From: Streblospio benedicti
Taxonomy: Eukaryota > Annelida > Polychaeta > Spionida > Spionidae
Assembly: GCA_019095985.1 (NCBI GenBank)
Contig: CM032666.1
Location: forward strand, 1,179,450 to 1,243,449
Reading direction: 5' to 3'
DNA length: 64,000 nt
The first letter of the stretch is position 1, and every line of letters begins with the position of its first letter. Positions 52,722-63,742 of this stretch are shown here, piece by piece. Made by a program: the position numbers and the translations under genes. The notes under the pieces are model-generated. The model ran no database searches, was not told the DNA's origin, and saw only the letters and a program-made list of their open reading frames with translations.

Positions 52722-52785
52722 AGAAATTGTCTTATTACAGAGTTAGTCTCATATTAGATGTGGTATTAATTGGAGGTTTTACTGT
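52722..52785 (-). mobile_element. CAGTAGAACC MITE terminus
   Basis: TGTCTTATTACAGAGTTAGT and GGTATTAATTGGAGG ending TTTTACTGTG. Confidence 0.5.
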
Positions 52786-53016
52786 GCATATAATGCAGCC
52801 TTCAGACCACTGGAGTCCATGCGTTAATTGATAATGTTAATTGATATACGAGAACGAGACTTTCATATCAAACGGCGATTTTATCGCGTATACCGTGAAT
52901 TGGTGAAATATTTCCACTAATCGTCTGTCGGTCAGAAAGTCATTCGACACTTTTGCATCCAGTTTAAAAGCATTTTCTTTGTCTCTTCTCTCCATGACTC
53001 AAATTATACACAGACT

Positions 53017-53193
53017 TACAGCAGAACCTCCAATTAAAGCCACCAGCATAAAAGGACCACCTCTATAATAGGGGCACTTTTCACTGTCTCAATTTTCCAT
53101 GCAGATGTAGATGTATCCTCCGTAAAATAAGCAACTCTCTAATGAGACCACTTCAGGTGAGTCCCGGTGTGGTCTTCATAGTGAGGTGTCCAC
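53017..53193 (+). mobile_element. CAGTAGAACC MITE, near-complete
   Basis: TACAGCAGAACCTCCAATTA at the left. The right end GTGGTCTTCATAGTGAGG is worn. Confidence 0.65.
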
Positions 53194-53384
53194 TCAGGAC
53201 AGTTAATTTAGCCCGGGAGTGAAATAAGATACAAATATAACACTTGATCAAATGTTTGTGGACAATTGTGTGAGGTGGAATAACAAAGGAATTTCTCTCC
53301 AAGAGAGTTTACTGACCACTAATGAATTTGACCCTTTTCTCTATACACCAATATTTGTACAGATTATCACCCTACATATGTACA

Positions 53385-53520
53385 GTTGGAAACTTGATAT
53401 GCCGTGAATTTTGTCCATTTGGTGGGACACTTGTGACAGATCACCGCACTATGGGGAGTTGGACTTGTGACCATACGGTTGTTTGTTTGAGTCTGGTGGA
53501 TGTTGAGCAAACTCATCTCT
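53385..53520 (+). repeat. SINE-B copy, head and start of body
   Basis: GTTGGACTTGTGACC, B box TTGTTTGTTTGAGTCTGG and TGTTGAGCAAAC follow the order of the reverse copy at 13160-13458. Confidence 0.55.
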
Positions 53521-53785
53521 AATTGATAGCTTCATGGCACCTACATGGTTACCAATATATTAGCACTGACTCTGATCCTACGAAATTCTACACTTAACAT
53601 GGAACTAATTCGTACATGAACGAAAACATGTTTGATACAAATATATAAGGTGTGGTCAAATTATGAATGCATGTCACACACGTCACTACAATGGGCAAAT
53701 ACCAGCAATATCCGTCCGGAACAAGTGGTACAAATCGAGAAACTTGTCCATTTCTGAGGCGCAAATGGATCGTGGATAGGTGTTG

Positions 53786-53880
53786 AAAAATAGGACCACC
53801 TCTATTAAAACCACCTCTATAATATGACCATTTTTCCTACTTACCAAACCTCAATAAATAGATCACCTCAGTATCAGAGA
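53786..53880 (+). mobile_element. CAGTAGAACC MITE fragment
   Basis: TAGGACCACCTCTATTAAAA and CCACCTCTATAATATGACCA; no termini. Confidence 0.5.
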
Positions 53881-54200
53881 AATTTGGTAAGGTTCAAATT
53901 TTTAGGACGTGCATTTTCCATTTTGTTACGTTTTTTGGAACCTCGTCAAGACTCATTTATATGACCAGGCCCGCCATGCTTGTGAAGTACATTATTAAAG
54001 AGCAGTCTATACTGTACAGACCCAGCACTGACCAACAGAAGGTCAGACTGACCAGCTGCCTGCTGGCAGATAACGACCTTTGACCTCTTGACCACACCAC
54101 AGAGGTGGGATTTGCCTGTTTGGATGAAAAACAACAGCCATTGTGATTGACAGACTGATTCAACAAGTGCTCCAATCACATCAGGTTGTGGTCACCAATG
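53881..54200. other. Intergenic stretch, nothing recognised
   Basis: Two overlapping minus-strand frames of 72-77 codons have no domain signature. Confidence 0.4.
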
Positions 54201-54382
54201 TACAGTAGAACGTCCAATTGAGACCACCTCTTTGACGAGACCACCTCCATAATAAGACCACTTTTCACAGTCCCAAACCCTCAATAAGCTACCAAAGTGA
54301 ACACTCATAAATAGACCACCTCTCTATTGAGATCATCTAGCACTGGTCCCAAAGGTGGTCCTAATAGAAAGGTTCTACTGTA
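54201..54382 (+). mobile_element. CAGTAGAACC MITE, full length
   Basis: TACAGTAGAACGTCCAATTG to AAAGGTTCTACTGTA, 182 bp, all modules present. Confidence 0.85.
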
Positions 54383-54547
54383 CAATATTTTTGTTATCCT
54401 TTCCTAAATGACAGACATTCATTAAGTCTGGGTGTCTCAGATGACCAGTGGTCATTTCCCCCAAGGTCACAAGAGGCCAGCAGGTGGTCAGTCGCATACA
54501 CAGTGCCTGTAGCTTCTCATGGGGACTTATAATGTACAACACACTAT

Positions 54548-54865
54548 TATCATGTGGCCATTTTACAACATTGAGGTCTGAAAATGGTGAAAATGTCTGT
54601 GAGTGTTCGCATCTTTCCAAGTTCTGTAGAAACACGGAAATTCTCATGTGACTGCACAATATTACCAAGTGGCTATTTTACCAAATTTCGGTCTGAAAAT
54701 TGTGAAAATGACTATATCGTGCGCATTTTTCTAAGTTCTGTAAAAAACACAAACATTCTCATGTGACAGCGGCATTTTAGTGTGAATCATTTCCAATTAG
54801 AATAAGTGTCTACAGGAAAATTGATACTGGTCAAAATGTATTGGAATAAAATTGGCGTCAGGACA
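54548..54865 (+). repeat. Dispersed repeat R-C copy with internal tandem duplication
   Basis: Two units of about 115 bp (54554-54668 and 54669-54775) share GGTCTGAAAAT(G/T)GTGAAAAT, CTAAGTTCTGTA-like and ATTCTCATGTGAC. The R-C block GCGGCATTTTAGTGTGAATC and the end TGGAATAAAATTGGCGTCAG follow. Confidence 0.7.
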
Positions 54866-55044
54866 TCAGTAGAGCAATTGGAATATCAAAGCTTCTATAT
54901 TAACACACTTGGTGCAAATCACAAAATTATCAACACGTTTCAGCTTTTTCAGCCAACTGCTGCTATAGTAACTGACTCGTGCGTTTATTGAAGTCTAAAG
55001 ATGATCATAATGTCCTGGTATCATCTTCTTTCTCAGACTCCAAT

Positions 55045-55178
55045 ACAGTCGAACCTCTATATACAGACCACCCGTATAGTAAGATCAGCTTTCAAAGACA
55101 CCAGCCTTTATAAATAGAGCATGCACAGCAAATCTTCTTAAAGAAACCACCTCTGTTGTTTAGACCACTGGCGGTCAC
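55045..55178 (+). mobile_element. CAGTAGAACC MITE, degenerate
   Basis: ATACAGTCGAACCTCTATAT, then AAGATCAGCTTTCAAAGAC and AAACCACCTCTGTTG. Confidence 0.55.
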
Positions 55179-55599
55179 TCCCCACCCCATGTCTCAACAA
55201 TATCCTGTACTGTATTATTTGCATTAATAAGTTTGTGGCATGCATTCTAAGTAGAGGTCATTTTGTTAATATATGGCCAATATGGAAATAAGTTATTCGG
55301 GCTTTTTCATCCTAACACTATTCTTGCCACCCTTTTTGTAATCGTTCATGTTTCTGCACAATTATATGCATTATAGTCAGTCATATCAATATTTAGTCAT
55401 TTTTATAGTTAACCTGTGGTCAGTATTATGCAATTTGCAGAGACAACAAGCCCCACTAATAGCATCAGAATCACATCAGTATTATGCATGTTTCTTAATG
55501 TTTCGTTTATCTATGTTATATTCTCTTATTTCTAATTTGTTGTGCACTTTAAATCATAGACAGCATCAGCAGCTGTTCTGTCAGCCTCCCTAGGCACTG
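55179..55599. other. Intergenic stretch, nothing recognised
   Basis: No supported gene or repeat. Confidence 0.4.
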
Positions 55600-55830
55600 A
55601 GATTGACATCTCCAGCTGACCGACTGACCACCAACTGACCACCTCGCCCTATCATTAAGTGACCAGTGTGCGCTGTAAAAATGCTAATTATCAAAGTATT
55701 AAAAGCGAAATAAAAATGACAAATGTGTTTAATGACTTGACATGGCGAATTAGCCATTTAGATGGTGATTTTGATATTTGCCGGGGAACTTTGACCTGAT
55801 TGTCTGTGGTCAACAATACTGATTGTAGTT
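55600..55830. promoter_or_regulatory. Candidate conserved non-coding element
   Basis: Repeat-free sequence with ATGCTAATTATCAAAG, GCGAATTAGCCATTTAGATG and GACCTGATTGTC. Dense homeodomain-type cores in ordered, moderate-GC sequence. Inference only. Confidence 0.25.
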
Positions 55831-55847
55831 CTTTATCAAGACCATAC

Positions 55848-56012
55848 AGAGGCTGGTCTCAAGTGGTCTCAATAGACAGGTGGTCACTTTTTGGAAGGTT
55901 GGGAATTGGCTAATTGACATTATCTTGCGTAGCGCTCCTCTATTAATAGGCTGAGGAGAATGCAACAAGTGGTCTTATTACAGAGGTGATCTCTTTACAG
56001 AGATGGTCATCA
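55848..56012 (-). mobile_element. CAGTAGAACC MITE, degenerate
   Basis: AGTGGTCTCAATAGACAGG, GGAAGGTTGGGAATTGG and TTACAGAGGTGATCTCTTTA; outer ends lost. Confidence 0.55.
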
Positions 56013-56228
56013 TGTTTGACAAACTTACTTTTAATCGTTAATTAACAATCTCTTTTGTTACAATGACAGCTTCAATGACTTGACAATAAAAACTCCCTAT
56101 TCCGATGAGGACACGAATGTTTGGAAAACAGCTTATTGACCATCACACTGACCATTGAGACATTGCACTATCTGTGAACTTGGGCCCAGATTGTCCACTT
56201 GATAATAAACGCTATCTACTGATGTTCT

Positions 56229-56322
56229 ATAATAAGACCACCTTTGAAAAGAGACCACCTCTGTAATAAGATCATTTTGCACCCTCCTAAACCTTCATAA
56301 AGAGACCACCTCTATACTCTAA
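56229..56322 (+). mobile_element. CAGTAGAACC MITE fragment
   Basis: AAGACCACCTTTGAAAAGAG, ACCACCTCTGTAATAAGATC and CATAAAGAGACCACCTCTAT. Confidence 0.55.
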
Positions 56323-56963
56323 AATAGATAACTGAAAATGTATTACCTGTCCAAGCTTTCACCCACGAATTAGAAGCTTGGAATGCGTCCGGTTTGCGAT
56401 TTACAACAACCATGCGCTAGTCTAAAACATGTACAACTTTAACAGAAGCTTCTTTTTTTACCGGTACAAAAAACACAATTTTTAATGGGAAACCGAAACT
56501 TATGACATCACGCAAGAGGTATGCTTCTGATAATCATAACATATTGTACCTTTCAATCCGAATACCTCAACCAATCCCATGACAACCCATGGCCACCTAT
56601 ATACTCCCACACACACATTCACACATCTATTTCTAGATGATGAAAAAATGACCACCTATGAAGACTGTCACGAGATCACATTCGAAATACATCTTAAAGT
56701 CAACTCAAAATGTGGAGCCACAGAATATGAGTTCATAATAAAAAGAGCAGAATCTCGATTTGAAACAGCTCTATATTAGTTTGACTTTTTTCTATATATG
56801 CTGTGTCACTTTCCAAACATATACTCTCGACTCTTTCACTCAGGGTAACATTGAAGCTTCCCCATTGTTACTTTCTTTTATCCCAGACGCGCTGTTTGTG
56901 AAAGCATCACGCTTCACCATATATTCTCCATGCACAATCTGTGTAATAAAATCTTAATGGCCA
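56323..56963. other. Intergenic stretch, nothing recognised
   Basis: No supported gene or repeat. Confidence 0.4.
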
Positions 56964-57094
56964 CATTTACCGATAATAACGAGATTACAAACCAACCCAC
57001 CCTCACCAGTCCAGAGGCAGGGTCAGAACATTTACCGATAATAACTAGATAACAAACCCTCCCACCCTCACCAGTCCAAACATCGGGGTCAGAA
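56964..57094. repeat. Tandem duplication, 65 bp, two copies
   Basis: Units 56964-57028 and 57029-57094 share CATTTACCGATAATAAC, CACCCTCACCAGTCC and GGGTCAGAA. Confidence 0.85.
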
Positions 57095-58265
57095 CAGGCG
57101 ATGAGAGAACCTGCTCGGGGCACCTGTCGGGGCACCTGTTTGGTTAGACACAAATGTCGTTTGTCAGCCGCGAACACAGACCACTGTTTTATCTGCCAGT
57201 CTTTTGTTTTTTATTCCCCGTTTATTGCCGATATCTCGTGGTTTGATGACTGCTTAAAATGGTCAGTAGCTATAAAGCCTGGAGGGTCAGTTTGGTCAGC
57301 TTTGGTCAAGGTTGGAGAGAGCATTGTTTCTGGCGTGTTAATGTGTGTTGGGACGGATGGAATGGTCAGAATCAGAGGGAGGTATTTGAAGCATGTTGGA
57401 CAGTTCATTTTGTATGGTTGGGTGTTAATGTTGGAATTTTTATTTGTTAGTACAACAATTTAGACTGAGCAATAACCGAGTATTTGCCTGATATGAAATG
57501 ATTCAGTGTTGTTTGCAAAGTGCAGTGATGATATTAACTAGCAGATTATCTGCTATGAAGTATTTTGATGACAAGTTGTCAGCAGAGTTGGCAAGTCTCC
57601 CCTAACAAACATACAAGTTTCATACAGTTTCCTATGTAGCTGCCCTTTACAGTAAATACCACCAGGGCAATTACGATTTATCCCACACATGCATTGGTAT
57701 GTTCTATAGTAAATGTTGCAGTCTTGCAAAACTGCAAAAGCCCTGTAAATTCTTACAGGATCGGCAAGTATTTCAAAAACCAGTCTTATACACACTCTAT
57801 GTGAGGTCCCAGGGAAAGTTATTTACATCTCAAAACACTGGACAAGAAAACACACAACCCTGACATGGAAAATGTCCATGATGTTTTGAAGATGTACATT
57901 CCGTTTTGCTGTTTTAAAACCCTCACAATAGTCATGTGCACTTATACAGTTAGTATAGTGATGATGTACATTTTGTCACACTCCACAAAAGTGGAACATT
58001 GTTATCCTATTTCTTGTGGAAATATAAGATCTGTGACATAATCGAAGACATTAAAAAATGAATTATGATATCTATTTAAATTTCTTAGACCCACAAAAAA
58101 GTGTTACATCAGTTATAAACAACATCAATGTTTCAAAAGTCATACAACTGTTCTATAGTGACATAAAACATGCTGGAGATTAGATGCAATACAATGGTAA
58201 AAAGTGATCATGGTTTATATGATTAGTTCTCTGCTCCTGTACCCAAAGTGTTTATCATAGGTCTA
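57095..58265. other. Intergenic stretch, nothing recognised
   Basis: A 120-codon plus-strand frame (57101-57463) has no recognisable domain. Not called as a gene. Confidence 0.4.
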
Positions 58266-58434
58266 TACAGTAGAACCTCAAATCATGACCACCTCTCTAT
58301 TGAGACCACCTCTATAAGAAAAACACTTTTCACGGTGCCAAAACCTTCATAAAGCTACCTAAATGAACCTCTTTATTGAGACCACCTGGGAACACTGCAG
58401 CCAGAGATGGTCCTTTTAAAGAGGTTCTACTGTA
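58266..58434 (+). mobile_element. CAGTAGAACC MITE, full length
   Basis: TACAGTAGAACCTCAAATCA to AGAGGTTCTACTGTA, 169 bp. Confidence 0.8.
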
Positions 58435-59297
58435 TTCTCTTATCACAGTACTTCCATAGTCAATAGGAAATTCTCTACATTCTATATATGGTGTTTAAAA
58501 GCCTGGCCATTTTCACACGACTGACCAGACAGTGACCTGGGCACACACAGACTGTATTCTGTCTGATAACGCTGGCATCACACACTCTGAACCCCACAAG
58601 TAGCAGCTTACACTGTTGGCTCAACGGATTTCTACCATATAATGGGGCAATCGTGACAGGAAGTTGATGGTTTAATTGATACACCATACGCTGGGTGAGG
58701 GTTGTTGTTGTGTAAGTGCGCGGTTATCACAGATATCACTGACTCCTCCCTGCTACATCAAGTGGGCAAATTAAAGTCTCAACATCTTATCCATATTTGT
58801 TCTATTTCTTCTCTTTCTCTCTCTCTATCTCTCTGTTCTGTATGGCAAGCAAGTTCCTACATTCATTCATAAGTTCATTCATTGAAGTCTACGTTGAGAA
58901 AAGTTGGCTATTTCATTAACTACGTTTCAAGATATTATAAAATGAATTAACCAGTAAAAAACATGGCCAAATTTTACTTACTTTACTGTGTATTATATAA
59001 TTAATTTCACAATTCAATATGACACCTTTTAATTGCTGTGTTTTTTATCTTTAATGACAGCAGATTGTTCGTTTTCTCCTGCATCTATCACCTAGAATCA
59101 CTGATTTGCTTCGAGCAATCTCATAAATTCCCCAACTACTTATATAAAAAACATGCCAATGATTTCTACACTACTTATTATCATTGCATATGCATATTTA
59201 ATATAGCGATTGGTATCAGCAAATTAGAGATGTGCATTTTATGACACCGGCAGCTGCATCTAACAAGATTTACATACAGAAAAACACTGCCAAATGC
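58435..59297. other. Intergenic stretch with CT-rich tract
   Basis: A (TC)n-like tract near 58808-58835. Otherwise nothing recognised. Confidence 0.45.
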
Positions 59298-59440
59298 GAC
59301 CATCTCAGTAAAGAGACCACATTTATAATAGGATCATTTTTCGTGTTAACCCCCAAAGAGACCACCTTTATAATAGGATAAGTTTACAAGATAAGTTTAC
59401 AAGAGAACCTCCATAGAGACCACCTTTATAATAATCCCAA
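59298..59440 (+). mobile_element. CAGTAGAACC MITE fragments
   Basis: AAAGAGACCACATTTATAAT and AAGAGACCACCTTTATAATA, with a 14-bp direct repeat GATAAGTTTACAAG; no termini. Confidence 0.5.
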
Positions 59441-59884
59441 TACGCTGCCAACTAAGAGCTCATGATTTCTAAGTTACAAACTTTCTTTGATTTGAAAATT
59501 CCATTTTCTAAGTTGGTAACTTCAAAGTTGGCAATTTTCGTAATGACCAAATTCCAACATTCCACCTATCCCAATGTCCACCAACATTACTCTTTTGTAC
59601 AGTATGAAATCAGCCTTATGAAGCCTCAACATCCAAGAAAGGGCGACGCTCACTTACATCATTTGTACCAATTGCCAGTGTATTGAGATGCCCATGTTAA
59701 TGGCCACTAAAATGACCAATGTTCACCCTAAAAGTCCATGGGCTTTTACAACTAGAAAACTCACACTCTCCACACAGAAACACACTCTCCACATAGAATT
59801 TATGCCAGTTTTAACATCGAATCAAGTGCTAAAAGCTCCACAATTTATAATGAACCACATTTCACCATAGAGGCCCGTATTTGA
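59441..59884. other. Intergenic stretch, nothing recognised
   Basis: No supported gene. A short direct repeat CACACTCTCCACA occurs twice near 59762. Confidence 0.4.
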
Positions 59885-60075
59885 TGAGGCTATTGCGTCT
59901 TGTCTGACCCCCGGTGGCTATAGCTGGAGGGACCCGTCACCTGTACACAATATCAGCCTGCGTAATTACAAGGCAGGAGAGAACGGATCCGATTGTCCAC
60001 CACCGAGGGAATTATCATTGAGGTCGACAGGACGCACAATTAAAAGGCACCATAAATCAGTGCGCTAATTGTGAG
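59885..60075. promoter_or_regulatory. Candidate conserved non-coding element
   Basis: GC-balanced, repeat-free island holding GCGTAATTACAAGG, GGGAATTATCATTGAGG, GCACAATTAAAAGGCACC, ATAAATCAG and GCGCTAATTGTGAGGG. Five homeodomain-type AATTA/TAAT cores in 190 bp is denser than nearby sequence. Function is inferred. Confidence 0.35.
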
Positions 60076-60270
60076 GGAAACTGGTGTCAAGTGGTCACAG
60101 GGTCACAGGGGTCTATTGATCTATGCTCTAGTGAAAGTTTCCTCTTTGTCTTTGTTATATTATACTGTTTAGCCTGTTTTAGGTGGGGTCTGTAAGACAC
60201 ATTTGACAGAAACAATATTCTCATATAATTATAGGTGGCGTCTTCCACTCTTGTCATTGTAATGTACACT

Positions 60271-60445
60271 AGAATCTCTCTATTAGGACAACCTTTGGGA
60301 CCAGTGTTAGGCGGTCTCATTAGAGAGGTGGTTTCTACAGAGGTTTGTTTTGTTACTTTATGAAGGTTTGAGACCGCGAAAAGCAGTCCTATCATAGAGG
60401 TGGTCTCAATAGAGAGGTGGTCTCACCATAGAGGTTCATTTTGAT
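60271..60445 (-). mobile_element. CAGTAGAACC MITE, near-complete
   Basis: TAGAATCTCTCTATTAGGAC at the left, then GGTGGTTTCTACAGAGG, GAAGGTTTGAGACCGCG and TAGAGGTGGTCTCAATAG. Confidence 0.7.
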
Positions 60446-60469
60446 AATCGGTTTGAACCTCAACTACTC

Positions 60470-60680
60470 TCAATAGAAAGATGATGTACAAGCAGCCCGC
60501 GGGAACTGGCTTATGTGCTCTCATAATGAAGCTTCACAGTGATCCTTTTAAGAGTATTTGAGACCGTGAAAATGTTCTTATCACAGAGGTGGTCTCTTTA
60601 TGGTCTCTTCATGGAGATTTGACACTGTCGAGAGAATGTTCTTATTACAAAAGTCGTCTCACCTGGAGGTTCTACTATGC
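60470..60680 (-). mobile_element. CAGTAGAACC MITE, degenerate
   Basis: TTGAGACCGTGAAAATG and ACAGAGGTGGTCTCTTTATG; right end GGAGGTTCTACTATG. Confidence 0.6.
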
Positions 60681-61136
60681 AACAAACCACAGGTCAACAC
60701 CGGTATCTTGACCAAACTGACTTATCTTGTAAACGTCCCTTTAAACTGACCATTTTACGTCTGACTGACCATTGGCAGAATGTCCGTCCACGTCGGCATC
60801 AAACCGCCAGACTTCGCTATATTTCCATCATTTCCCAGCCACACACCATCTGCGTCGCACAGAACCCTCAAACTGCCACTTGGGCTCGACCGTAAATCCC
60901 TCGTCACTCTCCACCAATCACTTGGCAAAGTGAGCCAGACTCCAGTACATCTGGAACAGGGACATTCTAGCTCGTTCTAGCTGGCCATAAAAGGCTCCTA
61001 CAACAGCAGTGACATTTGGTGGGGACTGATAGTGGGGGATTTATGGGCGTGTGCAGTAACAGCGCGGTGTCACCAGAAAACAGGACATAAACTGGGAACA
61101 GAACAATGTCATTATAGCCTCCTACCAAGATACTTC
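60681..61136. other. Intergenic stretch, nothing recognised
   Basis: Repeat-free and GC-richer than average; no domain in the short frames on either strand. Confidence 0.4.
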
Positions 61137-61350
61137 TATACAAGGAGACCACCTCTAAAAAGAGACCACTTCTAAAAAGAGACAACTCTAAATATATAAA
61201 GACGGCACTTCTATATGAAGAGAACACCTCAATACGGAGACTATTTTATATAAAGAGAACCCCCTAAAAAGAGACAATATCTGTTACAAGACCATTTTTG
61301 AGATAGAAGGGACCATCTTAAACCTCAATAAAGTGATCACCTCTTCATCA
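61137..61350 (+). mobile_element. CAGTAGAACC MITE, scrambled modules
   Basis: GGAGACCACCTCTAAAAAGA repeats several times with variants (GAGACCACTTCTAAAAAGAG, GAGACAATATCTGTTACAAG); no termini. Confidence 0.55.
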
Positions 61351-61871
61351 AGATTTACTGGAAGACAGCCCCTGAAGAATTGTATACCATGTTATACAGA
61401 ATATTGGAGGTCACAATAGATTATCAATAAACTGTCCTTCTGTACATACTACTCCTAGTAGTATATAAACAATTCATGCTACTCCGAGTAGATTACAAAT
61501 TGGCAGGAGACTTTGGGGTGAGAAGAGATTCTCAGGAGCCTTTTACATCTGAAGTGAGTTGCCGCTAGGAGAGGCAAATGTACATTGACATAAAACCTGT
61601 GAACGCATTGAGTAAAGTTGAATTTGACACGAGTGTTAATCAGAAAATGCAGAGGCACTCAGTCCATTCAAGGTGCAGTGTGTAAGTGCAATTCAATTCG
61701 GAATGATTCGCTAACAAGTTAAATCCATTTCCACCACACAAAGAGAAATGGACTTGTAAATGTAAAGTAGCGAGAACAAGGCTTGGATCACGACTATAAA
61801 CCACCACATCTACAAGCACATTTACATGTTAAAACAAAAGTGATGTATTTCTAGCTGGTACCACCATGATA
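61351..61871. other. Intergenic stretch, nothing recognised
   Basis: Contains CTACTCC(T/G)AGTAG twice (near 61449 and 61480). No gene. Confidence 0.4.
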
Positions 61872-62048
61872 TACAATAGAAGCTCCAATCAAGACCACCT
61901 CTATAATGAGAACACCTCTGTAATAAAACCACTTTTCTCGGCTCCAATCCTTCAAAATGATTCCTATGGGAGCCTCCATAAAAAGACCACCTCTCCATTG
62001 AGATCACTTTAAGTCAGTCCAACATGTGGTCATAATAGAGATTCTACT
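61872..62048 (+). mobile_element. CAGTAGAACC MITE, subfamily 2
   Basis: TACAATAGAAGCTCCAATCA to ATAGAGATTCTACTGA. CAATCCTTCAAAATGATTCC is the reverse of the subfamily-2 signature. Confidence 0.75.
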
Positions 62049-62449
62049 GAAATGATTTTGCATTGACACCAGGTCATTGTTTTTGTGTACAGCTCTAATC
62101 GCTCTGATGATCAACAGAACCTGGCATTAATGAAAATCTCGACATTACTTTCTATATTACATGAATGAAAAACTTGTGATTGTTTTGTATATTTATGAAC
62201 TGTACTGAATTCCACTTGTTCTATTGTCTTTTTAACGCTGTATTTAAAAGCTGTAAAATGAAACAGATTTTTAGAATTTAGGATTTACTATACCTTTTCA
62301 AGCTCGTATTGCTCCTTTTACAAATCAAAATAGTATGAGATAATCCATGTTACGTATACAGTACGATTCCACTTGATCATGGCGGATCAAAAGTTTGTAT
62401 TAAAAATGGGAAAACTTGCTGGGAAGTCACACTCACTACTGAATCTACA
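62049..62449. other. Intergenic stretch, nothing recognised
   Basis: No supported gene or repeat. Confidence 0.4.
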
Positions 62450-62565
62450 ATAGAACCTACAATTAATACCTCCTCTGTATTGAGACCACCTCTATACAAG
62501 ACCACCTCTATAATAGGACAGTAATTCATGTAGTCAAAAACCTCCATAAAGAGACCACCTGTTGG
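62450..62565 (+). mobile_element. CAGTAGAACC MITE, 3'-truncated
   Basis: ACAATAGAACCTACAATTAA, GAGACCACCTCTATACAAG and TCCATAAAGAGACCACC. Confidence 0.6.
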
Positions 62566-62911
62566 GGATAGTGGGTAAGAAAAATTCCTTCAATTCACTT
62601 TATCTGCTGTAATCTTTTTAAAGTGTTTCTATCGCAGTCGTAAAATGTTGGAGACCTGGACACGGAAGTAGATGAATAATTCCTCTATTTGTATAATATT
62701 CACACACACTGAAATATTGAAAACTAGCCAAGATACATTGAATCTTAACTGACAAAATGACACATTTCATAGTTTGTGTCAAACTGTCGCTAACATTTTC
62801 AGATTTGGTGAGATTTAAACTAGATATAAGCCAGATCATGGGTACATTACGACTTAGTCAGCTTCAAACCCCAAATTTCAAAGAATCATTACATCTACAA
62901 ATAGACATATT
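62566..62911. other. Intergenic stretch, nothing recognised
   Basis: No supported gene or repeat. Confidence 0.4.
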
Positions 62912-63199
62912 TACAGTACAACCTTTCCATTTAGACAGGATAGAGTTGGTTTCAATAGAGATATGGTCTCTTTATGGAGGTTCATGGTGGTCTCTTTACA
63001 GAGGCTTGGGAATATGAAAATGGTCTTATTATAGAGGCGGTCTTTTAAGAAAGTAATCTTTATTAGAAGACTCATTTGATCTTTAAAGAAAAGTGGTTTC
63101 TTTATGAATATTACAAACTTCAAAAACGCCTCCTACCACACAGGTGGTCCCTTCACAGAGGTGGTCTCTTTGTGATCTCACTTGTAGAGGTTCTACTGA
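62912..63199 (-). mobile_element. CAGTAGAACC MITE with extended interior
   Basis: TACAGTACAACCTTTCCATT to TAGAGGTTCTACTGAA, 288 bp, with at least four reverse GGTGGTCTCTTTA-type modules. Confidence 0.7.
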
Positions 63200-63204
63200 A
63201 GAGT

Positions 63205-63520
63205 TAGCATGTAAAAGCCAACCTTGTGGTATTAGGCAGAATGAATGGCGAAATTGTAGATTTGTGACAATTACAAAGCGTAACCAATGTGGTTACCTGC
63301 GACCTTGCTCACTGGCGCAATCATTCAGCTGGAGAAACGGCGGAAAATGGAATTCCACGTCCAGAGACCTGGCCTCTGTTCTCGCCTCGTCCATAATCGT
63401 TTCGTCACGCCTTTTTAATCTTAAAGGCAATTTGTAAATTCCAGGAACAAAACAGGTGCCCTCATTTGCATATTGATATTTCCAACAATGAGCGTTTAGT
63501 GCGGATTTTGAGTGCAGGTG
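63205..63520. promoter_or_regulatory. Candidate conserved non-coding element or exon
   Basis: Repeat-free island with GTGACAATTACAAAGCG, GCGCAATCATTCAGCTGG, GTCCATAATCGTTTCGTC and the POU octamer ATTTGCAT at 63464-63471 (CCTCATTTGCATATTGATAT). A 97-codon plus-strand frame (63144-63437) crosses it but has no domain, so regulation is the preferred reading. Confidence 0.3.
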
Positions 63521-63589
63521 CAAATATCAGGTATTGTACCTGGAATAAGAAATGTAATCCTTTTTAAAGTTCATTTTTAATTCTATTCT

Positions 63590-63742
63590 CACCGTTCTGC
63601 CAAGAAAGCTTCTACCACTGTATTGACATAGCTGAATATACATCTTCCATTTTTCTATATCAAGTGGCCCTGATGGAATTCGAACTTACGACCCTAAGTT
63701 TGTGAGACCAGAATGGATACCATCATCCCAAGCATCGGGCTG
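63590..63742 (-). repeat. SINE-A copy, full head
   Basis: Minus strand: TGGGATGATGGTATCCATTC (A-box region), GGTCTCACAAACTTAG, B box GTAAGTTCGAATTCC, then GGGCCACTTGATATAG and a tail with GCTATGTCAATACAGTGG. Confidence 0.7.

Noticed and set aside
632-63199. The evenly scattered GACCACCTCT motifs as a CRISPR-like or clustered array
   Set aside because: The spacing is irregular, the motifs sit inside elements with inverted ends, and the genome is clearly animal.
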